This document shows, one piece after another, positions 10,597 to 22,440 of a stretch of DNA of 64,000 bases. The stretch's first letter is position 1. The number at the start of each line of letters is the position of its first letter. The DNA is taken from the NCBI GenBank assembly GCA_028673005.1, contig CM054114.1, positions 13,078,516-13,142,515 on the forward strand, given 5' to 3'. The position numbers were made by a program, and so were the translations under genes. The notes below the pieces were generated by a model. That model was not told the origin of the DNA. It saw only the letters and a list, made by a program, of their open reading frames with translations, and did no database searches. The DNA is from Tanypteryx hageni. Its lineage: Eukaryota; Arthropoda; Insecta; Odonata; Petaluridae.

Positions 10597-10881
10597 CAGT
10601 GACGTAGATAGGTTCTCCTTTGCCCAGAGGCAAGTCACAGAGGTGCGCACCCCTCCCTTTGCTCCCTGTACAATTTTCCAGACAAATGTGTAGAGAACGT
10701 GATGGAGACGGAAGCATACTATGCTATCATTTTAATTCGGCATATATTATAATATTATTATTGTTTATAAACAGAAACGTTAATTTTCGGTCCATGAGTT
10801 GGCGACCCTTCAGCCTTGCGCCCGTGGGCAACTGCCTTTCCCCCCCCCCCCCCCCCCCCCCCCCCCCTCGTTACGCCACTG
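10597..10881. mobile_element. Short hAT-type element (CAGTGRCGTA ends) with poly-C tract
   Basis: The left end is CAGTGACGTAGATAGG; the right end inverted is CAGTGGCGTAACGAGG. Flanking octamers atcagatg (10589-10596) and atcagata (10882-10889) match at 7 of 8. The 285-bp interior has no coding potential. It contains an uninterrupted run of about 28 C at 10840-10867 next to the right end. Confidence 0.8.
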
Positions 10882-11095
10882 ATCAGATATCTCTAATTGT
10901 TGTGGGAAGTAGACCGACATAATAGGATAGATAGTTACTTGGTACGGAGACTTTCAAATATAATGCAGGATTAGAAACTGCTATTACAGTCTAGTCTTTT
11001 ACGTTGTTCAGCTTTCTCTATCGCGCACTTTTCTCCCTTAAATGAGACGGATTACCGAACCGAATGTTTCCGTTTGATGAACTAATTTCCGAGTC

Positions 11096-11250
11096 CAGTG
11101 GCGTAACTAGGAGCAGAAGCTCCAATGACAAAATATTATCTATGGCCCTCCTCCCCCGGTTATACATAAATCGAGGCCCCCGTAAGTCCCTCCCGGGCCT
11201 CTGGGTCCGTGGCATTTGGCAACCCACGCCACCCTATAGCTACGCCACTG
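11096..11250. mobile_element. Short hAT-like element (CAGTGGCGTA ends)
   Basis: The left end is CAGTGGCGTAACTAGG; the right end inverted is CAGTGGCGTAGCTATAGG. The 155-bp length and absence of coding sequence fit a miniature element. The flanking octamers (tccgagtc and gctgggtc) match at only 5 of 8, so the target duplication is weak. A truncated relative lies at 16.62-16.68 kb. Confidence 0.65.
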
Positions 11251-11258
11251 GCTGGGTC

Positions 11259-14200
11259 TATCGCTTTTTCGACTCACAGGGACAATATAAGAGGAACTCG
11301 GTTCCAATCCTCCGACTCGATTTCTCCTAGTTTCTTTCTTTTTTTATTCCATCTCGCCATCGCCTCAACTTCCTGAACTTCAACGCTAATACCTTGATCG
11401 AAGATTGTCTTAATTGGAGACGTTTTGACCGCCTTCGGTCGTGACCCCCACCAGCCTGTTATAACACGCCAGCCGAGTTTCCACTCCACGTGTTTGTTTT
11501 GAATGACCTAATTGATTATTTACGGAAGCACGAAAGGAGATCCTAAAGAAACAAATCGTGTACGTACGTAAAATTTACACGAAGATACATGTATATTTTG
11601 AATCGGCGTTAACTATTGTGCTCGTCGAATCTCGACGACATTCTATGAACGTAAAAAACGTTAACTGGCGGACATAAATTTGATATTTATACTTTTTTAA
11701 AAGCATTTTTTGACCTCTTTTCCACCACCCATTATTATATCATTTCACAACAACTCGCGCTTGAAACGAATTTCGTTTTGCTACTCGCATAAAAGAGATG
11801 TAAATTTTGCTATAACTGATCTTTGAACGCAGTCGTAAATTTCCAGGGTTTTTTAGAATAAATGAATAAACTCGAGTTATTAAAATAAAACACAGCCGAG
11901 CGTGATGAATTTGGCGTTAAATAAAATCAGCTGCGGCCAAAAAATTCAAGACATTCACAGGGGACGCATCTCATTACAAACGCGCGCAAATAAAGCTCCG
12001 TTTCCATGGGAACTTCCGCTAGGACGAGACAGATATAGAGAAAAATCCGCGGATCGAAACAGAAACAACGGATGAACACGCTTCTCTAATCTTCTAGATT
12101 TACCGCTTAATTATTTCTTTTCGTCGTTCCCTTTTGAAGAGATAGCCGCGGTTAGATCACTTGGAACCATAAACGCACAACTAATTAATGAGATCAACAC
12201 GGTTTCCTAAATGACGTCCACGTTAACGCATTTCGGAACCTTACGAGAGATTTTTAAGTTTACAGGACGAAGTAACGAGGCGGATGGTTAGATTAAGAAA
12301 GAAAATCCAAACGGAATACCTAATCTCCGGGCATTCCTTGCCCACTCGTCCGCTAAACGTTCACTCGAAACATTACCGAAGCAGCAAAATCACATTAAAA
12401 CTTTTTTTTCTCGTCTCGCAAGTTTTTCTGACCCCTTGTTTTTAACCTCCGTTAGATTGACGTTTTGCCTTTAACTTCGCCCGTAAATTATTAACCATTT
12501 ACATCTCAAGATAACGCGTCGCTATCGTAAATTATAAAAAATAATCTTTCAAAACTCTCTTAACCTACTCGATTCAACCGCCAGCGCGTGATTAACGGAG
12601 CGTGTAAAAATTATTCTGACTGTGATTTATACCCGTGATAGCGAGTGTGACTTCCTGGTAATGATTAAATTTTTCCAGGTTGGAACTTTCCAGCAGATTC
12701 CGGCGTAATTAGCGCTATCGGCACCGCTCTCGCAATTTTACCTATTTTACGGTGAAAAGCAATCGAGTTTCGGACGGGAAATGGCGTTTTTGAATAATTG
12801 AATCTTATCCAGAGGATCGTTTGCCGAACCGGTCTCTGGAACGTTGCGGCCTTGCGTTTTATTTGCTACTAACCCGCATAAACACGTGAGGCACGTCTCT
12901 TACTTAGTCAAACAGGAAGAGCGCGTTTAGCGGATCCGCGTAAATTGGTGATCTTTCTTGGGTCCGAATGATTTTCGCGCTTTCGTGTCGTTTTAATAAA
13001 AGTTCTAAGATCCGAATGACTTCGGTTGTAAAAATATAAGTATCGATTTCCGATGTCCGATGGCAAGAAATAGAGGTAAAAATGTGAAGGATTATCGATC
13101 CTTCTCGGTACGGGACGTTCGCTCTCGACCTAGTTTCAGCTTAATCGCACACACACGTTTGTCGTTTGGCCGTCTGGAATCCGAAATTTATGTCATAAAA
13201 ATATGATACGGGGTTTAAATCGACGTTTCGTTGCTTGGATTAACTTGCATGGAATAGGCTAGTAGAGAAAAATAATTTCCAAAGATTTTCTTTCAAGATT
13301 GAAGTGGAACAGGAGAACGTGCTTTGATGTTCGCGACATTCGTTCCAATTCCGTCGACTTATTTTGAATCCGAGGACACAAGGAGCTTATTTCACGTCCG
13401 CGTTTCTTCCAGAGTTCAAATAAGATTTACGGTCCAAATTCCGAATATATAAGTTGCTATGGAGAAGCACAGAGGAATAAATCAATCCCTTGAGTTGGCA
13501 TTGCTCCCGCTGCTCATGCACGCACGCTTTGAATTGAACCTAAAATTTAAAATGAATCTATGGCGATGTTATCGGAAATTCCATCTCATGGAGTAATTTT
13601 AAATTAAAGGGGGGCCTAAAGGAGAAACGAAATTTAATTGGATTAACTCGCCGATAGTCGAACAACGTGGTCCGAATCATTCTTTTCTGCTTTCAGTTTG
13701 CGCTGTGAATCCGAAATCCAATGGTAGAGTGAGATTATCGGAAAAAATAACTTAAACGGCTTTTAATATTTTGTTTCCTTATTGAAGCCATTCAACCACT
13801 CTCACGTAACGAAGAATTGCCCCAAATAATCATCCGCGATACGTATAATTTTGGGGTTCTGCGTCAACAAGTCGGAGGTTACGACGAACAAAGATGAAAC
13901 TTTATGAAAATGCTCAGCAGCTGTAATAATTTTATCAGATGCTGGACTAACTGTAAAACGGAATTCCTTTATAGGCGGTGGGAGGGGGGGGGGGGTGAAA
14001 GGGCAATCTCGCTAATCGACCCTTTCCCCTCTCGAACCCTTTATACCTAATTCACAGAAAACGATAAACTAAAAATTTGGGCATTTATTTTCACCAGTGG
14101 CACCCGCAAAAGTTAGTCAGAAATCTATATGTTTAAAAGTAATAGTAGCCCATTTCTCCTTAAATATTACACACTGACATTTTGAATTTCATGTTTGTTT

Positions 14201-16617
14201 TATAATTCATACCTATGTGCAATTTTAACATTCCAATATTTAAATAAAGAAAGATTTTTTCTTTTATTCAATCGTTAAAAATGCCCCCAGTCCACATGAA
14301 GTTTACTGAATAATAATTATCTGCAATTATTAACGTGGCAATCTATTAAGATTGACGTTGCTACAACTATAATTTCCATGCTTCATAAAAAGCGCGAAGC
14401 GAATAACGCGATTCTTTCGTTTATTTGAAGGCTTAATAGACGCTATTTCAATCGGAGGCAACAATGCGAGTCGTCTTGGCAACACCCGGAAACAGTGCGA
14501 AAAAGCCATAAAATTTCGAAAAGAAACGCGTTTCTGACAAATTCTTCCGCGTAACATCTAAACATTGCAAGAATAAGTAATTTTATAGTTTTTGCCGTCG
14601 AATGAAACAAAAACGGAGAAAATTGGTCCTCATTTACGTATTTTGATGAATGAAAGAAAACAATCTAAACTCCTGTGTAAACATGGGAAAATATAATTGC
14701 ATCTCGGAATCGAATCCGGGACACTTCCGTAAACGAAAATAGTTTTCCCGGAATCTCCTAGTTGACAGAAACAAAATGGCGTTTACAACATTTCTCTATG
14801 ACAAACTGTTCAAGAGATAAAAGGAGGGACGGACGGACGGACAGACATTGAGTAATTATATATAAAAGATCTTAAGCAAGCAAAAGAATGATTTATCCAC
14901 TTTTTCCCGTATATCACTCGAAAACCGCGGGACAATATAAAAATAATTCCTTGCAATCAGCAATCGTGCCCGAAACCTCCCCATTCTCGGACTCGATTTT
15001 CTAGGTAAATAACCGAAGCCATCGCATCTCGAAGAATTTCCCAAGCGGGAGGCGAGCAGTAAGTGCTTTCAAAAAGCAACGATTGAATTTGCTCTTTGGA
15101 CATTTAAGAGGCCGCTAAGCGATTTGACCCCGAGAAAACGAGTGTGCTCCATTATACGCACCCGTGATTACACGCTCAAGTCGCTTCGTTAGGAACCTCC
15201 CACGGGCGTACGGGATTCGTAACGAGCCCCAAGGACCCGGAGAGGCTCGCTTAGATGACCTCCGCTTCGTGGATCCCATTAAAAAAAAAGTGTCGAAAGT
15301 CGGGTTACTAGAAATCCCTATTGGGATTTTGACGGTTTCTAGGTTTTCGCGAAACTGATTATCGTCGCTTAATTTTTTGCACGACTAAGATTCCATCCAC
15401 TCGTCCAAGGACAGTATTATAACCGAAAAATAAAGGTAGGGATGAGAAACGTTCGAATGAGATAAATGTGCGAAGAAGTCATGTTCTCGAGTGATGAAGA
15501 AATAAATGACGTGCACATGAAGCGTATACGATGTAAGCAACTGTTCCCCTTATTTAAGCCATTTATAAGTTATAATTGAGTTTCAAATGTGATAAAGGAA
15601 GTTAATTTCAACTTGAAAATTATGCAGCTACTTAAGGACTATAAATATTGTTGAAAAGATTTGACAATTTCTTTTCGAAAGTTTCAAATGCCTTAAATAT
15701 TTTCAAGAGGAGCTCATTAGCGCTACGCTAAGTAGGAATACTTTGCAAAAACTTCATGCAAAGCAATTTTTGATCGTACTTGCCCATCCATCAAAAGGTG
15801 CTAACACCCTTCCTCTTGTCCCAAGGAGCGTGGATCGATTCTCATCTGTCGCCGTCACCGACTTTGGAAGTTCAGTCACAACTGTTGCGAATCGCCGTCA
15901 TGGAGTTTTTTTTTAAGCGAAGAGCATTAAAATGGAGGGGAAAATGTGAAACGTGTGTAACTCAACAGACGTTAATATGGTTAGCGAGTGAATGCTTAAA
16001 GCGAAAAAAATTGATTATGTCCAGTTTTGTTTGTTATGTCTGCATTAATATCTGGCTAAGAGCGAGATCATGTTAAGAAGTAGCAAGCGAATCCGCCCGC
16101 TTTCCAAAAATTATTGGCGAAAAGAGTTAATGCGAATAGGCAGCGAAAGAAGCAAGGGGGAGTATTAGAATGAATGCGCCCGCGGCATATGTCTATTATA
16201 AATTAGACGAAGGTTTGTGAATACTTATGCGTCGATAAATAACAAAGGTAAAATATAGTTTGCTTCTTGTTCTGAAAAAAGAACCGGATAATCCAAAATC
16301 GCGCAATTTTAACAAACACTTATAAATGTCTAGTCACACATTGGCTGGTTAATTTTCGCCCTGCGTGACACGCGGTTGGAATGAGGCGTAGTCTTTAGAG
16401 TGCGCAGTCCATCAACAGATGCGAATCGCTTCGCAGTCAACCAACTGTTCCGCAGTTCGCGATGGGAGTGGCCGACGTAGCGACGCCGAACGGCAAGTGG
16501 ATGCGTTCGCAACGACGCCCACGAAAAAACAAAGGAACTTATGCGTGAAATCCACTACAGCGCGTAGGGACCGAGGTTTTTTTAAATAACCCGTTATTTT
16601 TTACTTGGACTCTGTTC
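11259..16617. other. Long anonymous stretch
   Basis: About 5.3 kb of moderately AT-rich, CpG-containing DNA with no long open frame, no recognisable domain and no clear repeat. Local features are a poly-G tract at about 13984-13996 and a short (GGAC)n run at about 14827-14842. This is consistent with intronic or intergenic DNA. Confidence 0.5.
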
Positions 16618-16685
16618 GGGGGGCGTAACAATAGGATGGCGTGGGTGGCTAAATGCCACGGGCACAGGGGTACGGGGGAGTTCGA
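16618..16685 (-). mobile_element. Truncated relative of the 11.1-kb hAT-like element
   Basis: GGCGTAACAATAGGATGGCG, GGCTAAATGCCACGGGCAC and a TACGGGGG tail align with the reverse complement of 11160-11250. Only one end is represented and no target duplication is found. Confidence 0.6.
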
Positions 16686-18228
16686 ATTTTTTCAAATATA
16701 AAATAAATTAAGATTTTTAAGCGATTTAAATTATATAACCTTATTTATAAATGGCTTTCCAGTTAATCATTCTTTTTGGTCCAAGTAGTTACAGCATATT
16801 CCTGACAATTGAGTGACAAGTACAACTTTATAGGTTTTGTAATGGGTTTCAGTTTTAATAGAACATATGCATTTGTTGGCTGAGAGGAAAGGGGGACTCT
16901 GTTTACATTTGATAGCTCATTTTTAGACGAAGTTTTCATTTCTGGGTTCCGTCGTGTTATCACTCCACGTTATCGACCCAAAGTTGAAATACATGGCATT
17001 TTTTCCATTTGGCGAATTATTTTAGTCAAGTATATGGTCACTTTAACGACAGCTAATGTAATTTTAATGCTTCGTTCAACTTTGACCGTTAAATGGACAC
17101 GAGCCATGGATTGCTCTTATCGTTTTCAAGACGCGCAGCTTTAATTCTATGTAATTTTATTTTTTTTCTCAGCCAATTCTTCATTATATATTTTATTTAC
17201 TCACAAATTTTTTCTTCATTATTGTCTGCTAACGGGGGATTAACAGCGTGGCGTCCCGTGTCGCGTACTTTGTATTTTTTTTAACATTAGAAATTAAATT
17301 AAGATCCTTGATTTTTCATTATTGATAGAAAGAGCATTTTAAAATTTCAAATCAAACGTAATTGCCTGCACAATAACATGTCAAGTTTAACTTAAAAGTT
17401 TTTTAAATTATGAATGTCATTAATGTTAATGAATAGTTGTATTGACATTTAAAAAAGTTAAGCATTAAAAATCAAATAATAACGTAAAAAAATCATCTTA
17501 GTACGTGTTCATAATAGGTATTATATTTTGTTTCTATTTCCTTTTTAATGCAAAATATGTTATCAAGTGCAAACTGTAACTATTGAGAGATATGTTTAAT
17601 AAGAATTACTATTATATTATTCTAATATTGCCCAAAACTTTCTCTGTAAATTTAAAAAAATAAAAAAGAATTGGTAAATTTTCAGATTCTAGCTCAATTT
17701 TCTTGGAAGGTTTTGGCGGCTGATTCACTCGTGTAGGATTTGAAAAAAGCTATTTTCATTCATTTTGTCTATCATGTGTATATGTGGCAAACAAAAGTAA
17801 TATTTGTAGACCTCGGTGATGTATGTTTAAACAGTTCCAATGCAGAAATTTTGTACAATTTCAGTAATTACTAGACAATGTTGAAGTAACGTGCCAACTA
17901 TTATCTCCCTCGTGATGCTGTTGAAAATGAAAATTAGAACGCGCACCCAGGCTACAAGTACTTCGGCAAAATCTTACCCTGAATACGTAGGTTAACGTAT
18001 TGCAACAACTACGCTTGTTTAACAGTTCTTTAAAGTGTTACTTTTCACCTTTCTCTCTTTCACACGACAACAACTTAGCACGCAGAAGAAACAAAAGCGT
18101 CAAGAGACACATTTAAGAGTATCCTTTGAAAAAGGGCAACAAAAAATCAAGGAACTAAAAAATGTCAAAATAATATAAAAAAATTTTATTTTACAAATAA
18201 GTACAATAAGTCAAGTCTAAACTAGACT

Positions 18229-18230
<2 letters not shown>
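16686..18230. other. AT-rich anonymous sequence
   Basis: Very AT-rich with many homopolymer runs. Frames such as 16763-16963 (-) and 17093-17284 (+) have no recognisable features. Nothing else is supported. Confidence 0.45.

Positions 18231-18310
<80 letters not shown>
18231..18310. repeat. (TA)n microsatellite
   Basis: An uninterrupted TA dinucleotide run of roughly 75 bases. Long (TA)n tracts can extrude cruciforms. Confidence 0.95.
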
Positions 18311-18313
<3 letters not shown>

Positions 18314-18558
18314 CCGAGCCTTTGTCAAGTGTGTTTGATATGCTCAACAAAAACAAGTGACTTTAGCTCTTTTGATAATTGAAAGACCATATAGACACAT
18401 TTTTTTTAAATAGCGGGGACCAAGCCACCATCTAGATAAGTCCAGTGGTTGTTAAATGATTAGATGACAGTCAGGAATATTGGTTCATCACAGCCTCAAG
18501 TCGTCAGTCAACTGCAGCACTTTATACTCCATAGTCCTCGTCGACGTCGCTCTATATA

Positions 18559-18622
18559 AATTTCTCTCTCTCCCCCTTCCTCACTCTCTCTCTCTCTCTC
18601 ACCCTCTCTCTCTCTCTTTTCG
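18559..18622. repeat. (CT)n pyrimidine tract
   Basis: CTCTCTCTC runs interrupted by CCC and CAC. This is one of the few tracts in the window that is pyrimidine-rich on the + strand. It lies about 80 bases downstream (minus-strand sense) of the candidate recursive splice site. Confidence 0.85.
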
Positions 18623-18689
18623 TTACTATCTTCTCTACTTACTTTCTCATTGCCAACCAACAAAGAACCGGTAATCGGCCCATGACCCA

Positions 18690-18735
18690 AGTAATGGGTA
18701 CTCACCTGCAAAGACAAGAAGAAAAATGCGAACGT
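18690..18735 (-). promoter_or_regulatory. Candidate recursive splice (ratchet) site
   Basis: On the minus strand a pyrimidine tract TTCTTCTTGTCTTTGCAG ends at 18706 and is followed directly by GTGAGTACC. A good 3' splice site therefore abuts a good 5' splice site with no exon between them. This is the known zero-nucleotide-exon arrangement used to remove very long introns stepwise in insects. The sequence match is seen directly; use in splicing is inferred. Confidence 0.4.
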
Positions 18736-18739
18736 ATTA

Positions 18740-19787
18740 TAAATGAAGAGAGCGAAAAATCGAAAGCTTAAACCATGCAATCAAAAGAGGCCGTAACAGC
18801 TTTTATCAGTAACTCAACGAAATATAGTTAATCAAACAGAAGGAATTCCTCATTGTTTAGCAGATAAAGGAGAAAAGCATTAATCGAAAAGTAAAGGATT
18901 CGAGGCATAAATGTGACGACGAAAACGAGCGCGTGCATAACTCGGCGTGAAATTTTCCGTCGAAAACACGTCGCCGCCGCGTTAGATTGCAGGAAGCGAT
19001 AGCAAAAGGAGAGGGGGAAAAATGCTCCAAAACTTCCCGAAATTTGAGAAATGCGGATGTTATCAATTGGACAGAATGCCGGATGTGCAAACAGCATTTC
19101 CACGCGGGATCTCAATTTTAATCATTCCGCGCGTCGCCGCAGCAGCACCTGGCTCCCTTTATTAAATCGACCGTCCGGCGAACAAAAGCAGAACGAAACG
19201 CGTTCGCTTTGTTTCGTAATTAGATATTCAATTTCCCTCGCTCGTGTGATTTCCGCCACGCGCGATGTTTAGAATCGATTTTCTTCTTCTTTTTTCTTCG
19301 ATATCCCGTCCCGAATTTCGTCTTACCAGAAAAGCGGCGTGTGTCAACTACGGAAAGAAACTCGTTTTATTTTTGGAAAAATTATTGGGTTTCTGTCGCT
19401 TTACTCGTTCTCGCGTATGTTTTTTTTCCGCTTCCTCCAACCGCGACACGGAGGACACGACGACTATTATCTCTAGGGGCGCGCGGCGAAGACCAAGCTG
19501 TCAGCGGGGAAGAGACGCCCCGGGCAGAAAGAAGGGACCCGAGCGCAAACCGTACGCCGGTTTTGATTTTCCACCACGGTCCGGCGATTCGATACCCCAG
19601 CGGCGATTTCGTTTATTTATTCGTTTTCCTCATTGCGCCCCTCCCCTCCCCTCCCACCACCACCACAAACTACTCGCATTCACGATTGGCTCTTGTGAAA
19701 ACGAATAAATTAATGTCAACCGCAGAGCCCTGGGCTTTATTTGCTCACGGGAACATGGATTCTCATCGCAGTTAACGATCTCCAGTC
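18740..19787. other. Anonymous sequence with overlapping open frames
   Basis: Frames at 18828-19115 (-), 19265-19708 (+) and 19341-19775 (+) overlap one another and lack recognisable motifs. The 19.44-19.60 kb part is GC-rich. No exon structure is convincing. Confidence 0.35.
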
Positions 19788-20035
19788 CGACGCCCCCTCC
19801 CACAATTCCCCACCCCTTCCTCTCCCAATTCCCCATCCCTTCCTCTCCCAATTCCCCACCCCCATTCCTCCTTTCCATAACCCCACCCTCTCTCTCTCTC
19901 TCTCTCCCCTCCTTTAACGAGTTTGTTCCTAAAGGGGGTCTCCCTCTCTCAACGTGCCATACTACTCCCCGCCTACCCCTCTCTCCCCCCCTCCACTCCT
20001 CCACAACGAACCTTTACCCTCCCCTCCCCCACTCC
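19788..20035 (-). repeat. Pyrimidine-rich tract on +, with repeated TTCCCCA units
   Basis: A C/T-rich run containing CCCTTCCTCTCCCAATTCCCCA in imperfect tandem, then (CT)n and CCCCTCC. It is the opposite polarity to most low-complexity tracts in the window. Confidence 0.8.
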
Positions 20036-20575
20036 CTGAGACCTGGTCAGCCTGTCCGCGCCCTTTTATTAGAGCCGTCAAACATTCCACGGAGTAGGTG
20101 TTTTTTTGTTTATGCGTGCGTGCGCGAGTTTAACACGCGGAATGCTAGAGAGGCCACGTTGTTTGAGTGTATCTACTCATATAACTCGAGTGGGCCTAGG
20201 TTTATGATTCTTTGGGGACACAAAACTTGACAAACGCGAGCCGGCCCTTCTAGTTTTTTTTACACCGACAAGATCGATCTCTCTCTGTTCTGGACTAATG
20301 AAATGTTTATTCGGTCGGATTTATGTTTTCGGGGCGTCAAAAGCAAGGATCTCTGTCAACAATAATTTTAAACTTGTTTGTCACGCAAACCTACGCACGG
20401 CCGTAGCGCCGTAGGTCATAAAAGGCCCCGCAGAACCAGACGTGTTTAAAATTCGGAGTCGGTTTGTCGCGAGGCTCATCAGGATTTTATTCCCCCGCAT
20501 CAATTCTGATGCGCTGAACTGTCAAGTCAGCTTCTACTCCTTCCCGACCACCTGCTGTGCATCAATCATTCGAAT
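20036..20575. other. Anonymous sequence
   Basis: Mixed-composition DNA between two low-complexity tracts. A plus-strand frame starts at 20442 and runs into the GA array. I see no motif. Confidence 0.4.
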
Positions 20576-20990
20576 GGAATTTCGGAACTCGGCGGAAACG
20601 AGAATGAGAGAAAGAAGAAAGATGGAATGGAGGTTCAAAAGAAAACAAACGAGATGGGAGATGCGAGAGAGGGAAGAGAGTGGGAGAAAGCAAGAGAAGG
20701 GTTATAGAGAGAAGTGTTAGAGAGAGAAGGGTTAGAGAGAGAAGGGTTAGAGAGAGAAGGGGTAGATAGAGAGAAGGGGTAGATAGAGAGAAGGGTTAGA
20801 GAGAGAGAAGGGGGAGAGCAAAGGGAAGAGGGAATGGAGAGATAGTGGAAGAGGGAGTGGAGAGAAAGGGAAGAGGGAGGGGAGGGAAAGGGGAAGAGGG
20901 AGGGGAAAGAAAGGGGTAGAGGGAGGGGAGAGAAAGGGGAAGAAGGGAGGGGAGAGAAATAGGTGGGAAAAAGAGGGGAAGAAATGAGGG
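20576..20990 (+). repeat. Polypurine array (GAGAGAAGGGTTA units)
   Basis: Purine-rich on +, with tandem GTTAGAGAGAGAAGG units at about 20717-20815, then GGGGAAGAGGGAGGGGA units to about 20970. No coding content. Confidence 0.9.
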
Positions 20991-21129
20991 TTTCAGCGAA
21001 AGGCCTTTACAGGGACGGGCTGAAAAGCAAGTCGGCTAATGCCCCACTAATCTTCCCCTTCCGCCCGAAAACCAGAGAGAGGCTGCTCTTTCGCAAGGCT
21101 GGCGAGTAATGTCGTCCGTGGACCCGTGG

Positions 21130-21440
21130 GAAGATGGAGGGAACAGCCGGATGGAATAAGGAGGGAATAGGGAGCGGGAATAGGGAGAGGGAAAGGGAAT
21201 AGGGAGAGGGAAAGGGAATAGGGAGAGGGGACAGGGAGAGGGAACAGGGAGAGGGAATAGGGAGAGGGAATAGGGAGAGGGAACGGGGGGAGGGAACGGG
21301 GAGAAGGAATAGGGAGAGGGAACAGGGAGAGGGAACAGGGAGAGGGAACAGGGAGAGGGAATAGGGAGATGGAATAGGGAGATGGAATAGGGAGATGGAA
21401 TAGGGAGAGGGAACTGGGAGAGGGGAAGGGATGAGGGGAA
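21130..21440 (+). repeat. 12-bp minisatellite AGGGAGAGGGAA/TAGGGAGAGGGA
   Basis: More than 20 tandem units of about 12 bp, GGAATAGGGAGA and variants (GGAACAGGGAGA, GGAATAGGGAGAT), with some clustering of variant types. Overlapping minus-strand frames of 150-168 codons encode Pro/Ser/Leu/Phe repeats and are array artefacts. Confidence 0.9.
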
Positions 21441-22075
21441 GGGCTGATGCGAAAGGGCTTTACTGTGTTTCCACATCCGCGGCATGTCCCTGAAGTCACC
21501 AAGAATCGTGTACAACAGATAAAACAGAATCCAGAATCTCATCCCACTATGCTGCGGATCTCCTCCACAACAGGAATTTCAAGACGCTCCAACTGCATTG
21601 TCGTTTTTTAGGACGGAGAAGCTTCCCTGCGTGGGCCCATTTCATTTAAAGCGAACGCGTCTTCGTACGCACGATTTTCAATGATCCCAATTGTTAAAAA
21701 AAAACCTTTTAACAGCGATTACATCTCGCACGACCGCGCCACGAAGCCTTTCCGAGGCCCTCCTCACGAACCGAAAGGGTCCGCCCCTCTCGCATCGAGT
21801 TGCATGAGATGCACAGCACACCCGGAGGCCTTCTGGACCCCTCCTCCTAGACCGGAGCTCCAAAAACACATGCATAAGTCCTCCTTTTATCGTTCCCTCG
21901 CAGACGCTCTCTCGTAACCAATCCCTCCCAGAGGGCGCATCCCTCCCCGACAAAAAATAATCCTCCTTTCGCTCACTTCCGCTAGGAGGACAACAAAAAC
22001 CCCAGGCCTTGCGGTGGGCTCTCCCTTCCTACACGCTAGAGTGGAGATAAGGTTGACGAAAACAGCTCCGAGGAG
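21441..22075. other. Anonymous sequence between GA arrays
   Basis: GC-moderate DNA with opposite open frames at 21678-21953 (-) and 21681-21917 (+). Neither is recognisable. Nothing else is seen. Confidence 0.35.
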
Positions 22076-22440
22076 GGACTGAGAAGAAGAAGAAGGGAGT
22101 GAGTGATGGAGACAAGAGGGAAGATTGAAGGAAAGAAGTGGTCGGAGAGTGAAGGGAGAGATGCGTGAAGGAGGGAGGGAAAAGATTATGTGGAGACGGA
22201 TGGGCCGAGGGCGGAGTGGGACGATGGCTGAGAGGGTTGGGAAGAGACCTGTTATTACGGATTCTTTCATCCGCTGGGTGCGTGGGAGGGCCGCGTGCAG
22301 GCGTGCGTGTGAGACAGCGAAGGGTTGTCGAGGGAAGGGGCGATGTGCGGAGGAAGCAAGAGGCCGTCCGAGGAAGTGAAGGTGGGTGGGTGGGGGTTGG
22401 GCGGGAGTAGATTTGTGTTGGAGGTCCTGCGGAAGCAGAT
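22076..22440 (+). repeat. Purine-rich low-complexity region
   Basis: GA- and G-rich on + (GAGGGAGGGAAAAG, GTGGGTGGGTGGGGG) without a strict period. Predicted frames on both strands are compositional. Confidence 0.7.

Noticed and set aside
21036..21542. 150-168-codon minus-strand frames
   Set aside because: Translation of the 12-bp AGGGAGAGGGAA array in two frames at once, which a real gene would not give.
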